Part shown: piece by piece, positions 51,256 to 61,086 of the stretch | Position numbering within the stretch: the first letter of the stretch is position 1 | Layout of the letters: each line of letters opens with the position of its first letter | DNA from: Egicoccus halophilus | Lineage (GTDB): Bacteria > Actinomycetota > Nitriliruptoria > Nitriliruptorales > Nitriliruptoraceae | Direction: 5' to 3' | DNA length: 64,000 nucleotides | Assembly: GCF_004300825.1 (NCBI RefSeq) | Contig: NZ_CP036250.1 | Location: 3,111,001-3,175,000, forward strand | Notes under the pieces: model-generated | Databases searched by the model: none | Seen by the model: the letters and a program-made list of their open reading frames with translations, nothing else | Told to the model about the DNA's origin: nothing | Program-made: the position numbers and the translations under genes

Positions 51256-51723
51256 TCAGCGACGCCCGGCGGCGCTGTGGTCGCGGTCGCGCGCCGGCCA
51301 CAGGGCGATGGCGAGACCGGCCAGGGCGCTGCCCAGATGCAGCCAGTTGTCGGGCTGGTTCAGGGCCAGGAAGTTGGCCTGGTCGTCGGTGTTGGCGACG
51401 AACAGTCCGTAGACGAACGTGGCGCCGTAGCCGATCGCGAGCAACCAGCCGTAGATGCGGGCCCGGTCGAGCCGGTTCCACAGCGCCAGGCCGGCGGCAC
51501 CGATCAGCAGGTGGACGATGTTGTGCAGCGGGTTGACCTCGAAGACCCCGAGCAGCAGCTCCCCGTCCGGGTCGGCGAAGCCGTCGAAGCCGGTCACGAA
51601 GAACCCGGCGATCCCGATCAGGACGTAGAGCACCCCGATCGCGAGGGCCAGGTACTGGGCGGGGTGTTTGCCGGCGGTGCCGGCCGTGTTGGTGGTGTTG
51701 GCGGTGTTCGGGTCGCGGCTCAT
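51256..51723 (-). CDS. DUF4383 four-span membrane protein
   Basis: 155 residues from ATG 51723, which has AGGAG 5 bases upstream; ATG 51759 is a weaker alternative. A short hydrophilic N-terminus is followed by four hydrophobic spans. The segment VFEVNPLHNIVHLLIGAAGL between the first two spans is the DUF4383 signature. Function unknown; common in actinobacteria. Confidence 0.88.
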   Translation of the reverse strand: MSRDPNTANTTNTAGTAGKHPAQYLALAIGVLYVLIGIAGFFVTGFDGFADPDGELLLGVFEVNPLHNIVHLLIGAAGLALWNRLDRARIYGWLLAIGYGATFVYGLFVANTDDQANFLALNQPDNWLHLGSALAGLAIALWPARDRDHSAAGRR

Positions 51724-51931
51724 GGCAGCTCCTGGACGCGTGTCGGTGATGGCCTGTGTCATGGCCGGGCGACCAACATGGGTGCTGCGGGGACGGATGA
51801 CCGCCGAACCACCGACGTCGAACGGCCGTGAGGGCCTCGGTCGGGGCCGAGGAGGTGACCGCGTCACGGTCGGGCGACCCCACCCACGGATGTGATCCTC
51901 GTGCAGTCTGTCCGGACGAGGTGCGCCGTCC

Positions 51932-52864
51932 TCAGCCGAGCAGCTCCCGCGCCGTGGCGATGTCCGTGTGGATCTGGGCGACCAGGGCCTCGACGCCGTC
52001 GAAGCGCTGCTCGTCGCGCAGGCGGTGCTCGAACGCGAACGTCAGCTCACGACCGTACAGATCGGGGTCGGCGTCGAGCAGGTGGACCTCGACGGTCCGG
52101 GTCGCGCCCGCGAACGTCGGCCGTCGACCGACGTTGGTGACGGCCGGCCACGACGAGCCCTCGACCGAGGCCGTCCCGGCGTACACGCCGTTGGCGGGCA
52201 CGAGCCGGCCGTCGTCGACCGCCACGTTCGCCGTCGGCACCCCGATGGTGCGACCACGACCGTCCCCCGGGACGACCTCCCCGCGCACCGCGTAGGGCCG
52301 CCCCAGTGCCAGGTTCGCCCAGCCGAGGTCCCCGTCGGCGAGGGAGCGTCGGACCTGCGTGGACGAGATCGGACGGTGCTCCAGTTCCCGCAGGGTGACG
52401 GCCTCGACCTCGAACCCGTGGACGTCGCCGGCTTCGACGAGCGTCACCACGTCACCGGCGGCCTTGTGCCCGAAGCGGAAGTTCGTCCCGACGATCAGCC
52501 GACGGGTGCCCAGCGGCCGGACCAGCACGTCCTCGACGAACGCCTGCGGGGAGAGGTGCGACAGCTCCCGGGTGAAGGCGAGCACCACCACCAGGTCGAG
52601 GTCGAGCGCGCACAGGGCCGCGACGCGCTCGTCGACCGACTGCAGTCGCGGCGGCTCACTGCCCGGACGCAGCACCGCCGCGGGATGCGGGTCGAAGGTG
52701 ATCGCGACCGCCCGGGCGTCGCGGTCCCGTGCCGCGTCGACCGTCCGTCGCAGCAGCACCTGATGGCCGCGGTGGACGCCGTCGAAGTTGCCGATCGTGA
52801 CCACCGAGTCGACGGCGGTCAGCTCACCCAGTTCGTGGACGTCGGCGCGGTGTACCTCGCTCAC
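51932..52864 (-). CDS. ribF: Bifunctional riboflavin kinase / FAD synthetase
   Basis: Makes FMN and then FAD. 310 residues: N-terminal adenylyltransferase domain with TIGNFDGVHRGH and ISSTQVR, C-terminal kinase with GRTIGVPTANV and NVGRRPTF. The GTG start at 52864 overlaps the truB stop (GTGA). Together with truB, nrnA and rbfA it forms the usual series; FAD supplies ThyX among others. Confidence 0.96.
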   Translation of the reverse strand: MSEVHRADVHELGELTAVDSVVTIGNFDGVHRGHQVLLRRTVDAARDRDARAVAITFDPHPAAVLRPGSEPPRLQSVDERVAALCALDLDLVVVLAFTRELSHLSPQAFVEDVLVRPLGTRRLIVGTNFRFGHKAAGDVVTLVEAGDVHGFEVEAVTLRELEHRPISSTQVRRSLADGDLGWANLALGRPYAVRGEVVPGDGRGRTIGVPTANVAVDDGRLVPANGVYAGTASVEGSSWPAVTNVGRRPTFAGATRTVEVHLLDADPDLYGRELTFAFEHRLRDEQRFDGVEALVAQIHTDIATARELLG

Positions 52865-53817
52865 CCGGCGGCTCCTCCTGCTGCGTGCAGCTCGTGCGGA
52901 CGCGTCCAGACCAGTTCGGAGCGCGCGGTCGGACCGCGATCGGCGTACAGCCCGAGCAGTCGATCGCCGTGACGCACGGCGTAGACGCCCTCGCGGCCCT
53001 GCGCGGGCAGCACCGGCTTGCCCTGGGTCAGGGCCAGCGCCAGTTCGGCGTCGTCGACCTCGACACCGGGCAGCGCCCGCGCCACCGCGTCCTCGGGACG
53101 CAGCACCAGCTGCCGGAAGCTGCCGTCGGTGCCCGCGGCGCGCACGGTGTCGAGGTCGTGCGCGTCCTCGACACCGAACGGGCCGTTGGCCAGCCGTCGC
53201 AGCGCGAGCAGGCTGGCACCGACCCCCAGGGTCTCGCCGATGTCGTGGGCGAGCGTGCGGACGTAGGTGCCCGACGAGCAGGTCACCAGCAACGACACGC
53301 TGGGGTGGTCCGGGTCGCTGGTGTCGAAGGCGTCGAGCATCAGGTCGTGGACCGTGACGCGCCGCGCCTCACGCTCGACCTCCTCGCCGCGGCGGGCCAG
53401 CTCGTGCAGGCGCTCGCCGCCGACCTTGACCGCCGACACCATCGGCGGCACCTGGTCGAGCTCCCCCTGGAAGCGCGTCAGTGCCTCGCACAGCCGCCGT
53501 TCGTCGACCCCGCGCGCGGAAGCCCGGGCGAGCACCTCACCCTCGGCGTCCTGGGTGGAGGTCGTGACGCCGAGCACCATCCGGGCGGCGTAGGTCTTCT
53601 GCCCGGCCTGCAGGAACCGGACCAGCTTGGCCGCGCGGCCGAGACAGAGCACGAGCACGCCGGTCGCGGGCGGGTCGAGGGTCCCGGTGTGGCCGACCCG
53701 GTGCTGACCGGCGGCACGTCGTACGGTCTGGACGACGTCGTGCGACGTCGGTCCCGCCGGCTTGTCGACGACGAGCACGCCGTCGAGATCGTCCGGGCTG
53801 CGGCGTCGGCGACCCAT
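52861..53817 (-). CDS. truB: tRNA pseudouridine55 synthase
   Basis: Forms pseudouridine 55 in the T loop of tRNA. 318 residues. VVDKPAGPTSHDVV, catalytic-Asp motif GHTGTLDPPATGVL, and SSGTYVRTLAHDIG. A C-terminal extension includes a PUA-like end (TQGKPVLPAQGREGVYAV). ATG 53817 abuts the nrnA stop. Confidence 0.96.
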   Translation of the reverse strand: MGRRRRSPDDLDGVLVVDKPAGPTSHDVVQTVRRAAGQHRVGHTGTLDPPATGVLVLCLGRAAKLVRFLQAGQKTYAARMVLGVTTSTQDAEGEVLARASARGVDERRLCEALTRFQGELDQVPPMVSAVKVGGERLHELARRGEEVEREARRVTVHDLMLDAFDTSDPDHPSVSLLVTCSSGTYVRTLAHDIGETLGVGASLLALRRLANGPFGVEDAHDLDTVRAAGTDGSFRQLVLRPEDAVARALPGVEVDDAELALALTQGKPVLPAQGREGVYAVRHGDRLLGLYADRGPTARSELVWTRPHELHAAGGAAG

Positions 53818-54843
53818 TCAGTGCTCCCGCAGTGCGGCGACGACCGCCGCGACGACGTCGTCGATCGGACCCGTGGCGCTGAACCCGGACGCGAACGCGT
53901 GGCCACCGCCTCCGAAGCGCTCGGCGACCGCGCCGACGTCGACCCCGCCGTGCGAGCGCAACGACGCCCGCCAGGTGCCGTCGGGCGCCGGCTTGCACAC
54001 CAGCGCGACCTCGGCCACGTCGGCGGTGCGGACCACGTCGATCAGGGCCTCGGTGGCCTCCAGGCCGGTCCCGGTGCGCTCCAGCTCCTCGCGGGTCAGG
54101 TGGGTGTGCACGAGCGAGACGTCCGCCACGAACGCGAGCCGGTCGAGGGCGCGTCCCAACAGCCGGAGCTCCCCGAGCGACGAGGTGCCGTACAGCCGCC
54201 GGGTCAGCTCCGCGTGCGCGACCCCCACGTCGATCAGCCGCCCACCGAACTCCATCGCGGCCCGGTCCGTCGACGCGTGACCGAAGCGGCCCGTGTCGGT
54301 GACGAGCCCGACGTACAGGCAGGTCGCGAGCTCGATCGTGAGCGGCACCCCGAGGCGGTGCAGCAGTTCGTCGACGACCAGGACCGTCGCGGCGGCCCGC
54401 GGGGCCACCAGCCGCAGGTCGCCGAACTCGGTGCTCGCCGCGTGGTGGTCGACGACGATCGTGGGCACCCGCGCGTCCAGCAGACGGCTGATGCTGCCGA
54501 GTCGTGCCGGACTCGCCGCGTCGAGCGTGACCAGCAGGTCCACGTCCGCCGGGTCGGGCAGTGCCGAGGGCGGCACGAGGTCGCGCACACCGGGCAGGTC
54601 CGCCAGCGGCGCGGGCACCTTCAGCGGCTCCTCGCCGACGGTCGGCACGGTCCTGGCCCCGAGACCCGACAACGCGACGTGCAACGCCAGGGCCGCACCG
54701 AGCGCGTCACCGTCGGGCCCGACGTGCGCGGCCAGCACGATCCGTCCCCCCGCGTGCGCGCACGCGGCGAGCCGCTGCACCGCCGCGTCGAGGACCTCCG
54801 GGTCGAGGTCCTCGAGCCACGTTGGGCCTTCCCGGCTCGTCAC
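53818..54843 (-). CDS. nrnA: DHH-family nanoRNase/pAp phosphatase
   Basis: 341 residues of the NrnA type, degrading short oligoribonucleotides and 3'-phosphoadenosine 5'-phosphate. Motif HVGPDGDALG, the DHH motif in VVDHHAAS, and the DHHA1 signature FGGGGHAFASG. GTG 54843 overlaps the rbfA stop. In genomes with such NrnA it finishes the RNA decay started by PNPase and RNase J. Confidence 0.93.
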   Translation of the reverse strand: MTSREGPTWLEDLDPEVLDAAVQRLAACAHAGGRIVLAAHVGPDGDALGAALALHVALSGLGARTVPTVGEEPLKVPAPLADLPGVRDLVPPSALPDPADVDLLVTLDAASPARLGSISRLLDARVPTIVVDHHAASTEFGDLRLVAPRAAATVLVVDELLHRLGVPLTIELATCLYVGLVTDTGRFGHASTDRAAMEFGGRLIDVGVAHAELTRRLYGTSSLGELRLLGRALDRLAFVADVSLVHTHLTREELERTGTGLEATEALIDVVRTADVAEVALVCKPAPDGTWRASLRSHGGVDVGAVAERFGGGGHAFASGFSATGPIDDVVAAVVAALREH

Positions 54844-55256
54844 GGTGCGGGGTCCTCGTCGCCAGCCTCGTTCTGCTGCCCGAGCTCGCGCAACAGCTGT
54901 TCGACGCGGTTGGCCTGCTCGACCACCGGGTCGGGACGGAAGCGCAGCTCGGGTGAGGTCCGCAGACGCGCACGACGCCCCACCAGCCCACGCAGCCGGG
55001 GCGCGGCGGCCTCGAATCCCGCCTCGACCTCGTGGGGTTCGAACAGCCGGTCCCCACCGGTGCGCCGCGGGTCGCCCGACACCAGCGACGGGTCGAGCGT
55101 CGAGTAGTAGATGGTCGCCACCTCGTGGTCCTGGGTGACCTCCGCCTCCGTGATGGTGATCAACCGCAGGCGTGGGTCGGCGATCTCGGACTCGAGCAGG
55201 TCGGCGACCGCCTCGCGTACGGCCCGGTCGACACGGGGGTTGCGCTTCTTTGCCAT
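54840..55256 (-). CDS. rbfA: 30S ribosome-binding factor A
   Basis: Needed for late 16S rRNA 5'-end maturation. 138 residues, KH-like fold; VDRAVREAVADLLESEIADPRL and TITEAEVTQDHEVATIYYS are family blocks. Clear AGGAG before ATG 55256. Acidic C-terminal tail. Overlaps nrnA by 4 bases. Confidence 0.95.
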   Translation of the reverse strand: MAKKRNPRVDRAVREAVADLLESEIADPRLRLITITEAEVTQDHEVATIYYSTLDPSLVSGDPRRTGGDRLFEPHEVEAGFEAAAPRLRGLVGRRARLRTSPELRFRPDPVVEQANRVEQLLRELGQQNEAGDEDPAP

Positions 55257-55337
55257 GGTGGGCTCCTCGGGTCGGTCCGCGGGGGTGCCGCAGCGGACGC
55301 CACCGCACCGGGCGTCGCCGCACCGGGCGTGGGATGC

Positions 55338-55679
55338 TCAGGGAAGTGGCGGCAGGCCACTCGCGTCGGCGTCGAGGGTGTCCGCGAGGTCGGCACGACC
55401 GAGCACGACGACGCGCGGGTCGCGTTCGAGCACGGCGGTGATGCGGTCGAGCACCCGGTCGACCCCGGTGGCACTCGATGCGGCCACGGCCACCCCGAGC
55501 ACGGCACGCTGCCAGCGCTCCTGTTCGCCGACCTCGGCCACCGAGACGCCGAGTTCGTTGCCGAGGGCCGACTTGGCCCGGTTGAGCAGCGCGCGCTTGC
55601 CCTTGAGGCTGTCGACGCCGGGAAGGTGCAGATCCACCCGCGCGACCCCGAAGTGGACTCGTCCGTCCCCGGAGCTCAC
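55338..55679 (-). CDS. DUF503 (YlxP-like) protein
   Basis: 113 residues from GTG 55679, with AGGAGGAGG upstream. Core VHFGVARVDLHLPGVDSLKG, AEVGEQERWQRAVLGVAVAA. Small ferredoxin-like domain of unknown function, regularly located between infB and rbfA; implicated by context in ribosome maturation. The terminator behind infB (55709-55740) lies just upstream. Confidence 0.92.
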   Translation of the reverse strand: MSSGDGRVHFGVARVDLHLPGVDSLKGKRALLNRAKSALGNELGVSVAEVGEQERWQRAVLGVAVAASSATGVDRVLDRITAVLERDPRVVVLGRADLADTLDADASGLPPLP

Positions 55680-55708
55680 GGAGGCCTCCTCCTGCTGGCC
55701 GTGGTTCC

Positions 55709-55740
55709 CGCCGCCCCGGCCGCGTGCGGCCGGGGCGGCG
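55709..55740 (-). terminator. 14-bp hairpin terminator after infB
   Basis: CGCCGCCCCGGCCG (55709-55722) pairs perfectly with 55727-55740, loop CGTG, 10 bases past the infB stop. It should end much of the rimP-nusA-ylxR-infB transcript before DUF503/rbfA. Confidence 0.75.
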
Positions 55741-55750
55741 GCGACCAACC

Positions 55751-58708
55751 TCAGTCGCGGGCGACCTCGACGGTCACGTACGCCTCGAAGACGTCACCTT
55801 CCTTGACGTCCTGGAACTTCTCGAGGCCGATACCGCACTCGAAGCCCTCGCGGACCTCGCGTACGTCGTCCTTGAAGCGTCGCAGCGACGTCATCCGGTC
55901 CTCGGCGATCACGACACCCTCACGGATGACGCGGACGCCGGCGTCGCGCTGGATCTCGCCGCGGGTGACCATGCACCCGAAGACGAACCCCGCACGCGGG
56001 ACCTTGAAGATCTCGCGGACCTCGGCCTCGCCGATGATCTGCTCGCGGAACTCGGGCGCGAGCAGACCCTTGACGGCGCGTTCGATGTCCTCGATCGCCT
56101 CGTAGATGATGCGGTAGGTGCGGACGTCGACGCCGGAGCGGTCGATCTCGTCGCGGGCGTTGGGGCCCGGACGGACGTTGAACGCCACGATGATCGCGTC
56201 CGAGGCCTCGGCGAGCCGGACGTCGCCCTGCGTGATCGCACCGACGCCCTTCTGGATGACCCGCACCTGGACCTCGTCGAGCTCCAGCTTGAGCAGGGCG
56301 TCCTCGAGCGCCTCGGCGGACCCGGACACGTCGGCCTTGATGATGACGTTGAGGGTCGCCTTGTCGCCGGCCTGGACCGCGGAGGTGAACTCCTCGAGGG
56401 TGCTCGGCCGACGGTCGGCGAGCTCCTTGCGCCGCTCGCGCGCGGAGCGGCGTTCGGCCACGTCGCGGGCGAAGCGCTCCGCGTCCACGACACGGAACTC
56501 GTCGCCGGCCTCCGGTACGTCGTTGAGGCCGATGATCTGCACCGGACGGGCCGGCAGGGCCTCGTCGACCTGGTTGCCGTTCTCGTCGAACATGGCACGG
56601 ATCTTGCCGTCGGCGGTGCCGGCGACCAGGATGTCGCCGCGGCGCAGGGTGCCGTTCTGCACCAGCACCGTGGCGACCGGACCGCGTCCCTTGTCGAGGT
56701 GGGCCTCGACGACACGACCGCGGGCGTCCTTGTCCGGGTTGGCCTGCAGCTCGAGCAGGTCGGCCTGCAGCAGCACCACCTCGAGCAGCTCGTCGAGCCC
56801 CTGCCCGGTCTTGGCCGAGACCTCGACCATGGGCACCTCGCCACCGAAGTCCTCGGCGACGACGTCGTGCTCGGTCAGCTGCGTCTTGACGCGGATCGGG
56901 TCGGCACCCTCGAGGTCGACCTTGTTGATCGCGACCACCATCGGGACCTCGGCGGCCTTCGCGTGGGCGATGGCCTCCCGGGTCTGGGGCATGACGCCGT
57001 CGTTGGCGGCGACCACCAGGATGGTCACGTCGGTCACCTGGGCACCGCGGGCACGCATGGCCGTGAAGGCCTCGTGACCCGGGGTGTCGATGAAGGTGAT
57101 CAGACGCCCGTCCTTGCTGATCTGGTACGCGCCGATGTGCTGCGTGATGCCGCCCGCCTCGCCCGACACGACGTCGGTGTTGCGGATGGCGTCGAGCAGC
57201 AGCGTCTTGCCGTGGTCGACGTGGCCCATGACGGTGATGACCGGCGGACGCCCCTCGAGGTTCTCCGGGTCGTCGGCGGTCTCGATGCCGAACTCGAGCT
57301 CCTCCTCGGACATGAAGTAGATCTCGACGCCGAGGTCGGCACCGATGATCTCGACGGTGTCGTCGGGCAGCGTCTGCTGCACCGTCGCCATCTCGCCCAT
57401 CTCGAACAGCTTCTTGACCAGGGCCGCACCGGGCACCCCGAGCTTGTCGGCGAGCTCACCGACGGTGATGCCGGAGAGGACCTCGACGCGCTCGACCGAG
57501 ATCATGTCCTCGATCGGCACGTCACGACGCCGCGGCCCACGCGCGAGCTCCTGCTCGGCCGGACTCTGCTTCTCCTTCTTCTTCTTGCGCCGGGTCTTGC
57601 CCGAACCCGGGCCACCGGTCCCCCCGGGGCCGCTTGGACCGCCACGGCCGCCGCCGGGACCGCCGGGACCACCGCCCGGCCCGCCACCGGGGCCACCACG
57701 ACCGACCGGCTGACGGTAGGGCGAGCCCGGGGGCCCGCTCGGAGCCCCGCGGCCACCGCCGCGGTTGGCGCCGCCGGGAGCTCCGCCGCGGTTGCCGCCC
57801 GGCGCACCGCCGGGACCACCGCGGCCGGCACCGGCAGGACCACCACGTCCGGCGGGAGCACCCGGCTGGGGCTGCGGACGCGCCGGCGCCTTGCGCAGCG
57901 GCGGCGGGATCGACCGGCGCCCCGAACCTTCCTGGGGCAGGCTGCTCTCACTGCGACGGACCGGCGCCACGCCGCCACCGGTCACGCTCGGCGGCGGGAC
58001 CGGGCCACGCTGCGACGGCGGACGCAGCGGCGCCTCACCGGGCTTGAGCCGCGGCGGTGGCGCACCCGGCATGCGGCGTCCGGCGTCGCCGCCGGCGGCT
58101 GCCTGCGGCGCGCGACCGGCATCGGCGGCCGGGGCCTGCGGCGGGCTCGCCGGCGTGGCCGGGCCCTCCGGCGGCGTCGAGCCCTCGGCGGCGGGCTGCT
58201 GCCCGGCCGCGGGCTGGCCACCGGCCGCGGGCTCACCGGCCGCAGGCGGCTGGTCGGCCGCGGGCGGCGTCGAGGCAGGCTGGTCGGCTGCCGACCCACC
58301 GACGGTGGGCTGGGGCGTCGACGGCTGCTCGGCCGCGGCCGGCGCCTCGGGCGCCGACGGCCGGACGGCCTGTGCGGCACGTCGGGCGGCCTCCTGCTCC
58401 TCCTGCTGCTTGCGCAGGTGCGGCGGCAGGACCTTGGCGGCCTTCTTGCCCTCCGGCGGCGCGGCGGCCTGGATCGAGCGGTACCGCTCGAGTTCCGCCT
58501 GCTCGCGCTGTCGCCGGGCCTCTTCCTCGGCACGTCGCTCGGCCTCGGTCTTGCCGAGCGATTCCCGGAACTTCGCCGCGTCCCCGTCCGAGATGGACGA
58601 GGAGTGGCTCCTGGCATCGACGCCGAGGTCGGTCAGACGACGGAGGACCTCCTTGTTGTGGAGGCCGCTTTCCTTCGCCAGTTCGTAGACGCGGACCTTG
58701 TTGCTCAC
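55751..58708 (-). CDS. infB: Translation initiation factor IF-2
   Basis: Delivers initiator tRNA to the 30S subunit. 985 residues. The first 50 residues are the IF2 N-terminal helical module (VRVYELAKESGLHNKEVLRR). Residues about 100-400 are Pro/Gly/Ala-rich, ending in very Gly-rich GGPGG tracts and a basic KTRRKKKKEK. The GTPase starts near 494 (GHVDHGKT, then DTPGHEAF and NKVDLEG), followed by domains II-IV. GTG 58708 overlaps the ylxR stop. The disordered Gly/Pro region is typical of actinobacterial IF2 though long. Confidence 0.97.
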   Translation of the reverse strand: MSNKVRVYELAKESGLHNKEVLRRLTDLGVDARSHSSSISDGDAAKFRESLGKTEAERRAEEEARRQREQAELERYRSIQAAAPPEGKKAAKVLPPHLRKQQEEQEAARRAAQAVRPSAPEAPAAAEQPSTPQPTVGGSAADQPASTPPAADQPPAAGEPAAGGQPAAGQQPAAEGSTPPEGPATPASPPQAPAADAGRAPQAAAGGDAGRRMPGAPPPRLKPGEAPLRPPSQRGPVPPPSVTGGGVAPVRRSESSLPQEGSGRRSIPPPLRKAPARPQPQPGAPAGRGGPAGAGRGGPGGAPGGNRGGAPGGANRGGGRGAPSGPPGSPYRQPVGRGGPGGGPGGGPGGPGGGRGGPSGPGGTGGPGSGKTRRKKKKEKQSPAEQELARGPRRRDVPIEDMISVERVEVLSGITVGELADKLGVPGAALVKKLFEMGEMATVQQTLPDDTVEIIGADLGVEIYFMSEEELEFGIETADDPENLEGRPPVITVMGHVDHGKTLLLDAIRNTDVVSGEAGGITQHIGAYQISKDGRLITFIDTPGHEAFTAMRARGAQVTDVTILVVAANDGVMPQTREAIAHAKAAEVPMVVAINKVDLEGADPIRVKTQLTEHDVVAEDFGGEVPMVEVSAKTGQGLDELLEVVLLQADLLELQANPDKDARGRVVEAHLDKGRGPVATVLVQNGTLRRGDILVAGTADGKIRAMFDENGNQVDEALPARPVQIIGLNDVPEAGDEFRVVDAERFARDVAERRSARERRKELADRRPSTLEEFTSAVQAGDKATLNVIIKADVSGSAEALEDALLKLELDEVQVRVIQKGVGAITQGDVRLAEASDAIIVAFNVRPGPNARDEIDRSGVDVRTYRIIYEAIEDIERAVKGLLAPEFREQIIGEAEVREIFKVPRAGFVFGCMVTRGEIQRDAGVRVIREGVVIAEDRMTSLRRFKDDVREVREGFECGIGLEKFQDVKEGDVFEAYVTVEVARD

Positions 58709-59079
58709 GCGTTCTCGCTCCTCACGGTGCCGTCCGGCACCTGGTGCTGCTGCACGTCTTCGTCGGACCCCGTCGCGGGGCCGTCGCCTTGGGCGCTGAT
58801 CGTGTGGCCGTCGTCGCGGATCGCCGCGAGTGCCGCGAGCACCTCTGCCTCGGAGCCGCCGCGGAGCGCGCGCCGGAGTGCGGCGGCGCCACGGCGTGCG
58901 GCGACCTCGAGGCAACGGGGATCGGGGCAGAGATGGGCGCCCCGGCCGGGCAGGCGCCAACTCGTGTCGAAACGGATTCCGTCGGGTGTCCGGGCCAACC
59001 GCAGCAGCTCACGCTGGGGGCGCGCGGTACGGCAGGCAACACAGGTCCGGACCGGTTGACGGGAGGCTTCGCGCGACAA
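58705..59079 (-). CDS. YlxR (DUF448) RNA-binding protein
   Basis: 124 residues with the YlxR core RTCVACRTARPQRELLRLAR and a GRGAHLCPDPRC loop. YlxR proteins bind nucleic acid; one has been reported as an RNase P modulator. TTG 59079 is chosen because GAGGA stands 7 bases before it and the core follows within 10 residues; GTG 59184 is an upstream alternative. The C-terminal 35 residues are acidic. Fixed position between nusA and infB. Confidence 0.9.
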   Translation of the reverse strand: MSREASRQPVRTCVACRTARPQRELLRLARTPDGIRFDTSWRLPGRGAHLCPDPRCLEVAARRGAAALRRALRGGSEAEVLAALAAIRDDGHTISAQGDGPATGSDEDVQQHQVPDGTVRSENA

Positions 59080-59199
59080 GGGTACTTCCTCGACGGCTGC
59101 TGGTTCGACCTGGCTGCCCGGACATTGGTTCGGGACGTCCGGAACCGGGCGTGGCAGCACGCGGATCCGCCGGAGCGGTACCACGTGCGGTCCCTGGCG

Positions 59200-60375
59200 C
59201 TAGGCGCCCGACTCCTCGGTTGCTGCCGGTGCGGCGTCGCCCGCGGCACCGGGCTGCTCGCCCTCGTCGAGGGCGGTCTGACGGGCCGCCTCGGCGGTCT
59301 GCACCGCAGCCTCGATGGCAGCCTCGCCCTCGGCGGACAGCGGATTGCCGTACTCGTCGATGAGCCCCTGGTCGAACGCCTCCTGGAAGGCGCGCTGCTC
59401 CTCGGCGAACTGCGTCTCGGACTTGATGTCGATGCGCCACCCCGTCAGTCGGGCGGCGAGCCGGGCGTTCTGGCCCTCGCGCCCGATCGCCAGCGACAGC
59501 TGGTAGTCGGGCACGATCACCATCGCGGTGCCGTCGTCCGGGTACAGGTAGACGTTGCTGACCTTGGCCGGCGACAGGGCGTTGGCGACCACGTCCTCGG
59601 GCTCGTCGGCCCAGCGGACGATGTCGATGCGCTCGAGCTCGTCGGCGTGGAGTTCCTTCTGGACCGCCCGGGCACGCTGGCCGCCGGGGCCGACGCACGC
59701 GCCGACCGCGTCGACGTTGGCGTCGTTGCTCATGACGGCGACCTTGGTGCGGTGGCCGGCCTCGCGGGCGATCCCCTTGATCTCGACGATGCCCTCCTCG
59801 ATCTCGGGCACCTCGAGGGCGAACAGGCCGACGACGAGCGCCGGGTGGGTGCGCGAGGCGACGATCTGCGCCCCGCGCGCCTGCTTGCGGACCTCGATCA
59901 CGACCGCCCGGGTGTGGGCGCCGTGCTCGAGCCGCTCGTTGGGGATCTGCTCGGCGTAGGGCAGCAGCGCCTCGGTGCGACCCAGCTCGATCAGGGTCAC
60001 GTTGCCCTGCTGGCTGATCTGGCCCGACACGATGTCGCCCTCGCGACCGACGAACTCGCCGTAGGTGACCTCGCGCTCGGCCTCGCGCAGGCGCTGGAGG
60101 AGCACCTGCTTGGCGGTCTGCGCCACGATGCGGCCGAAGTCCTTGGGCTCCTCGCGCCACTCGGAGACGATGTTGCCCTCGTCGTCGAGCTCCTGGGCGA
60201 ACAGGGCCACCTCGCCGGTCGTGCGGTCGACCGTCACGCGCGCCTCGTCGGCGGACGCGTTCGGGGAGCGCTTGTACGCCGAGGACATCGCGGTCTCGAA
60301 CGCCTCGACCACCGTGAGGAAGTCGATGCCCTTCTCGCGCTCGATCTGGCGCAGGGCGTCGATGTCGATCTTCAT
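59200..60375 (-). CDS. nusA: Transcription elongation/antitermination factor NusA
   Basis: 391 residues: N-terminal RNAP-binding domain (1-125), S1 domain (about 130-200, VSGQISQQGNVTLIELG) and two KH domains (GACVGPGGQRARAV; LAIGREGQNARLAARLTGW). An acidic Ala/Glu-rich tail of about 55 residues ends it. ATG 60375 has AGGAGG upstream. Follows rimP. Confidence 0.97.
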   Translation of the reverse strand: MKIDIDALRQIEREKGIDFLTVVEAFETAMSSAYKRSPNASADEARVTVDRTTGEVALFAQELDDEGNIVSEWREEPKDFGRIVAQTAKQVLLQRLREAEREVTYGEFVGREGDIVSGQISQQGNVTLIELGRTEALLPYAEQIPNERLEHGAHTRAVVIEVRKQARGAQIVASRTHPALVVGLFALEVPEIEEGIVEIKGIAREAGHRTKVAVMSNDANVDAVGACVGPGGQRARAVQKELHADELERIDIVRWADEPEDVVANALSPAKVSNVYLYPDDGTAMVIVPDYQLSLAIGREGQNARLAARLTGWRIDIKSETQFAEEQRAFQEAFDQGLIDEYGNPLSAEGEAAIEAAVQTAEAARQTALDEGEQPGAAGDAAPAATEESGA

Positions 60376-60409
60376 TCGCCTACCTCCTCACTGCTCGTAC
60401 CCGTCCGCT

Positions 60410-60880
60410 TCACCACGGCAGGACCACCTTGCCGTGGTCGATGTCGGCGAGCGGGACCACGACCTCGTCCCCGTCGACCTCCAGCGTCACGCTGCTGTCG
60501 TCGGCCACGACCACCGTTCCGGTCACCTCGCGGTCCCCCGGCGCGTCCTGCTCGCGCACGAGGCGGACCTCGCGCCCGACGTTGCGGGCGAAGTCGCGCG
60601 GACGCCGCAGCGGACGGTCTACACCCGGGGAGGTGACCTCCAGCGTGTAGCTCGACGGGATCAGGTCGCGCTCGTCGAGCGCCGAGCCGACCCGTCGCGA
60701 GAGCGCCGCGATCACGTCGACGTCGAGGCCACCCTCGGCGTCGGCGACCAGGCGCACGAGCCGTCGGGTACCGGACCCCTTGACCTCCACGTCGACGAGT
60801 TCCACGTCGAGGTCGTCGGCCAGCGGGGATGCCAACTCCCGGACGCGCTCGGGAAGTCGCGCCTCGTCCGTCGTGGCCAT
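60410..60880 (-). CDS. rimP: Ribosome maturation factor RimP
   Basis: 156 residues, acting in 30S assembly. LDVELVDVEVKGSGTRRLVR, ALSRRVGSALDERDLIPSSY, LEVTSPGVDRPLRRPRDF are the family blocks. ATG 60880 follows AGGGGGT. First gene of the rimP-nusA-ylxR-infB operon. Confidence 0.96.
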   Translation of the reverse strand: MATTDEARLPERVRELASPLADDLDVELVDVEVKGSGTRRLVRLVADAEGGLDVDVIAALSRRVGSALDERDLIPSSYTLEVTSPGVDRPLRRPRDFARNVGREVRLVREQDAPGDREVTGTVVVADDSSVTLEVDGDEVVVPLADIDHGKVVLPW

Positions 60881-60970
60881 GTCACCCCCTGCGGGTCGGT
60901 CGTGGTCGTCGTCCCCTGCCGTACCGGCCGGGCGGTCGGCCCGCAGGACGGTGCGTCTCACGAAGACGGC

Positions 60971-60985
60971 CGGCCCAGAGGGCCG
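60971..60985 (-). terminator. Small hairpin between ispG and rimP
   Basis: CGGCCC (60971-60976), loop AGA, GGGCCG (60980-60985), about 100 bases past the ispG stop. Short stem, no T tract; tentative. Confidence 0.35.
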
Positions 60986-61086
60986 ACCGGCGCATGCGAC
61001 GCGTAGGTTGGGTCGTCGAACGTACCAGCAACGCCGGGTGGACGCCACGGGGCGTGGTCGTCGGCCTCGCGTCGTTGCAGGGACGG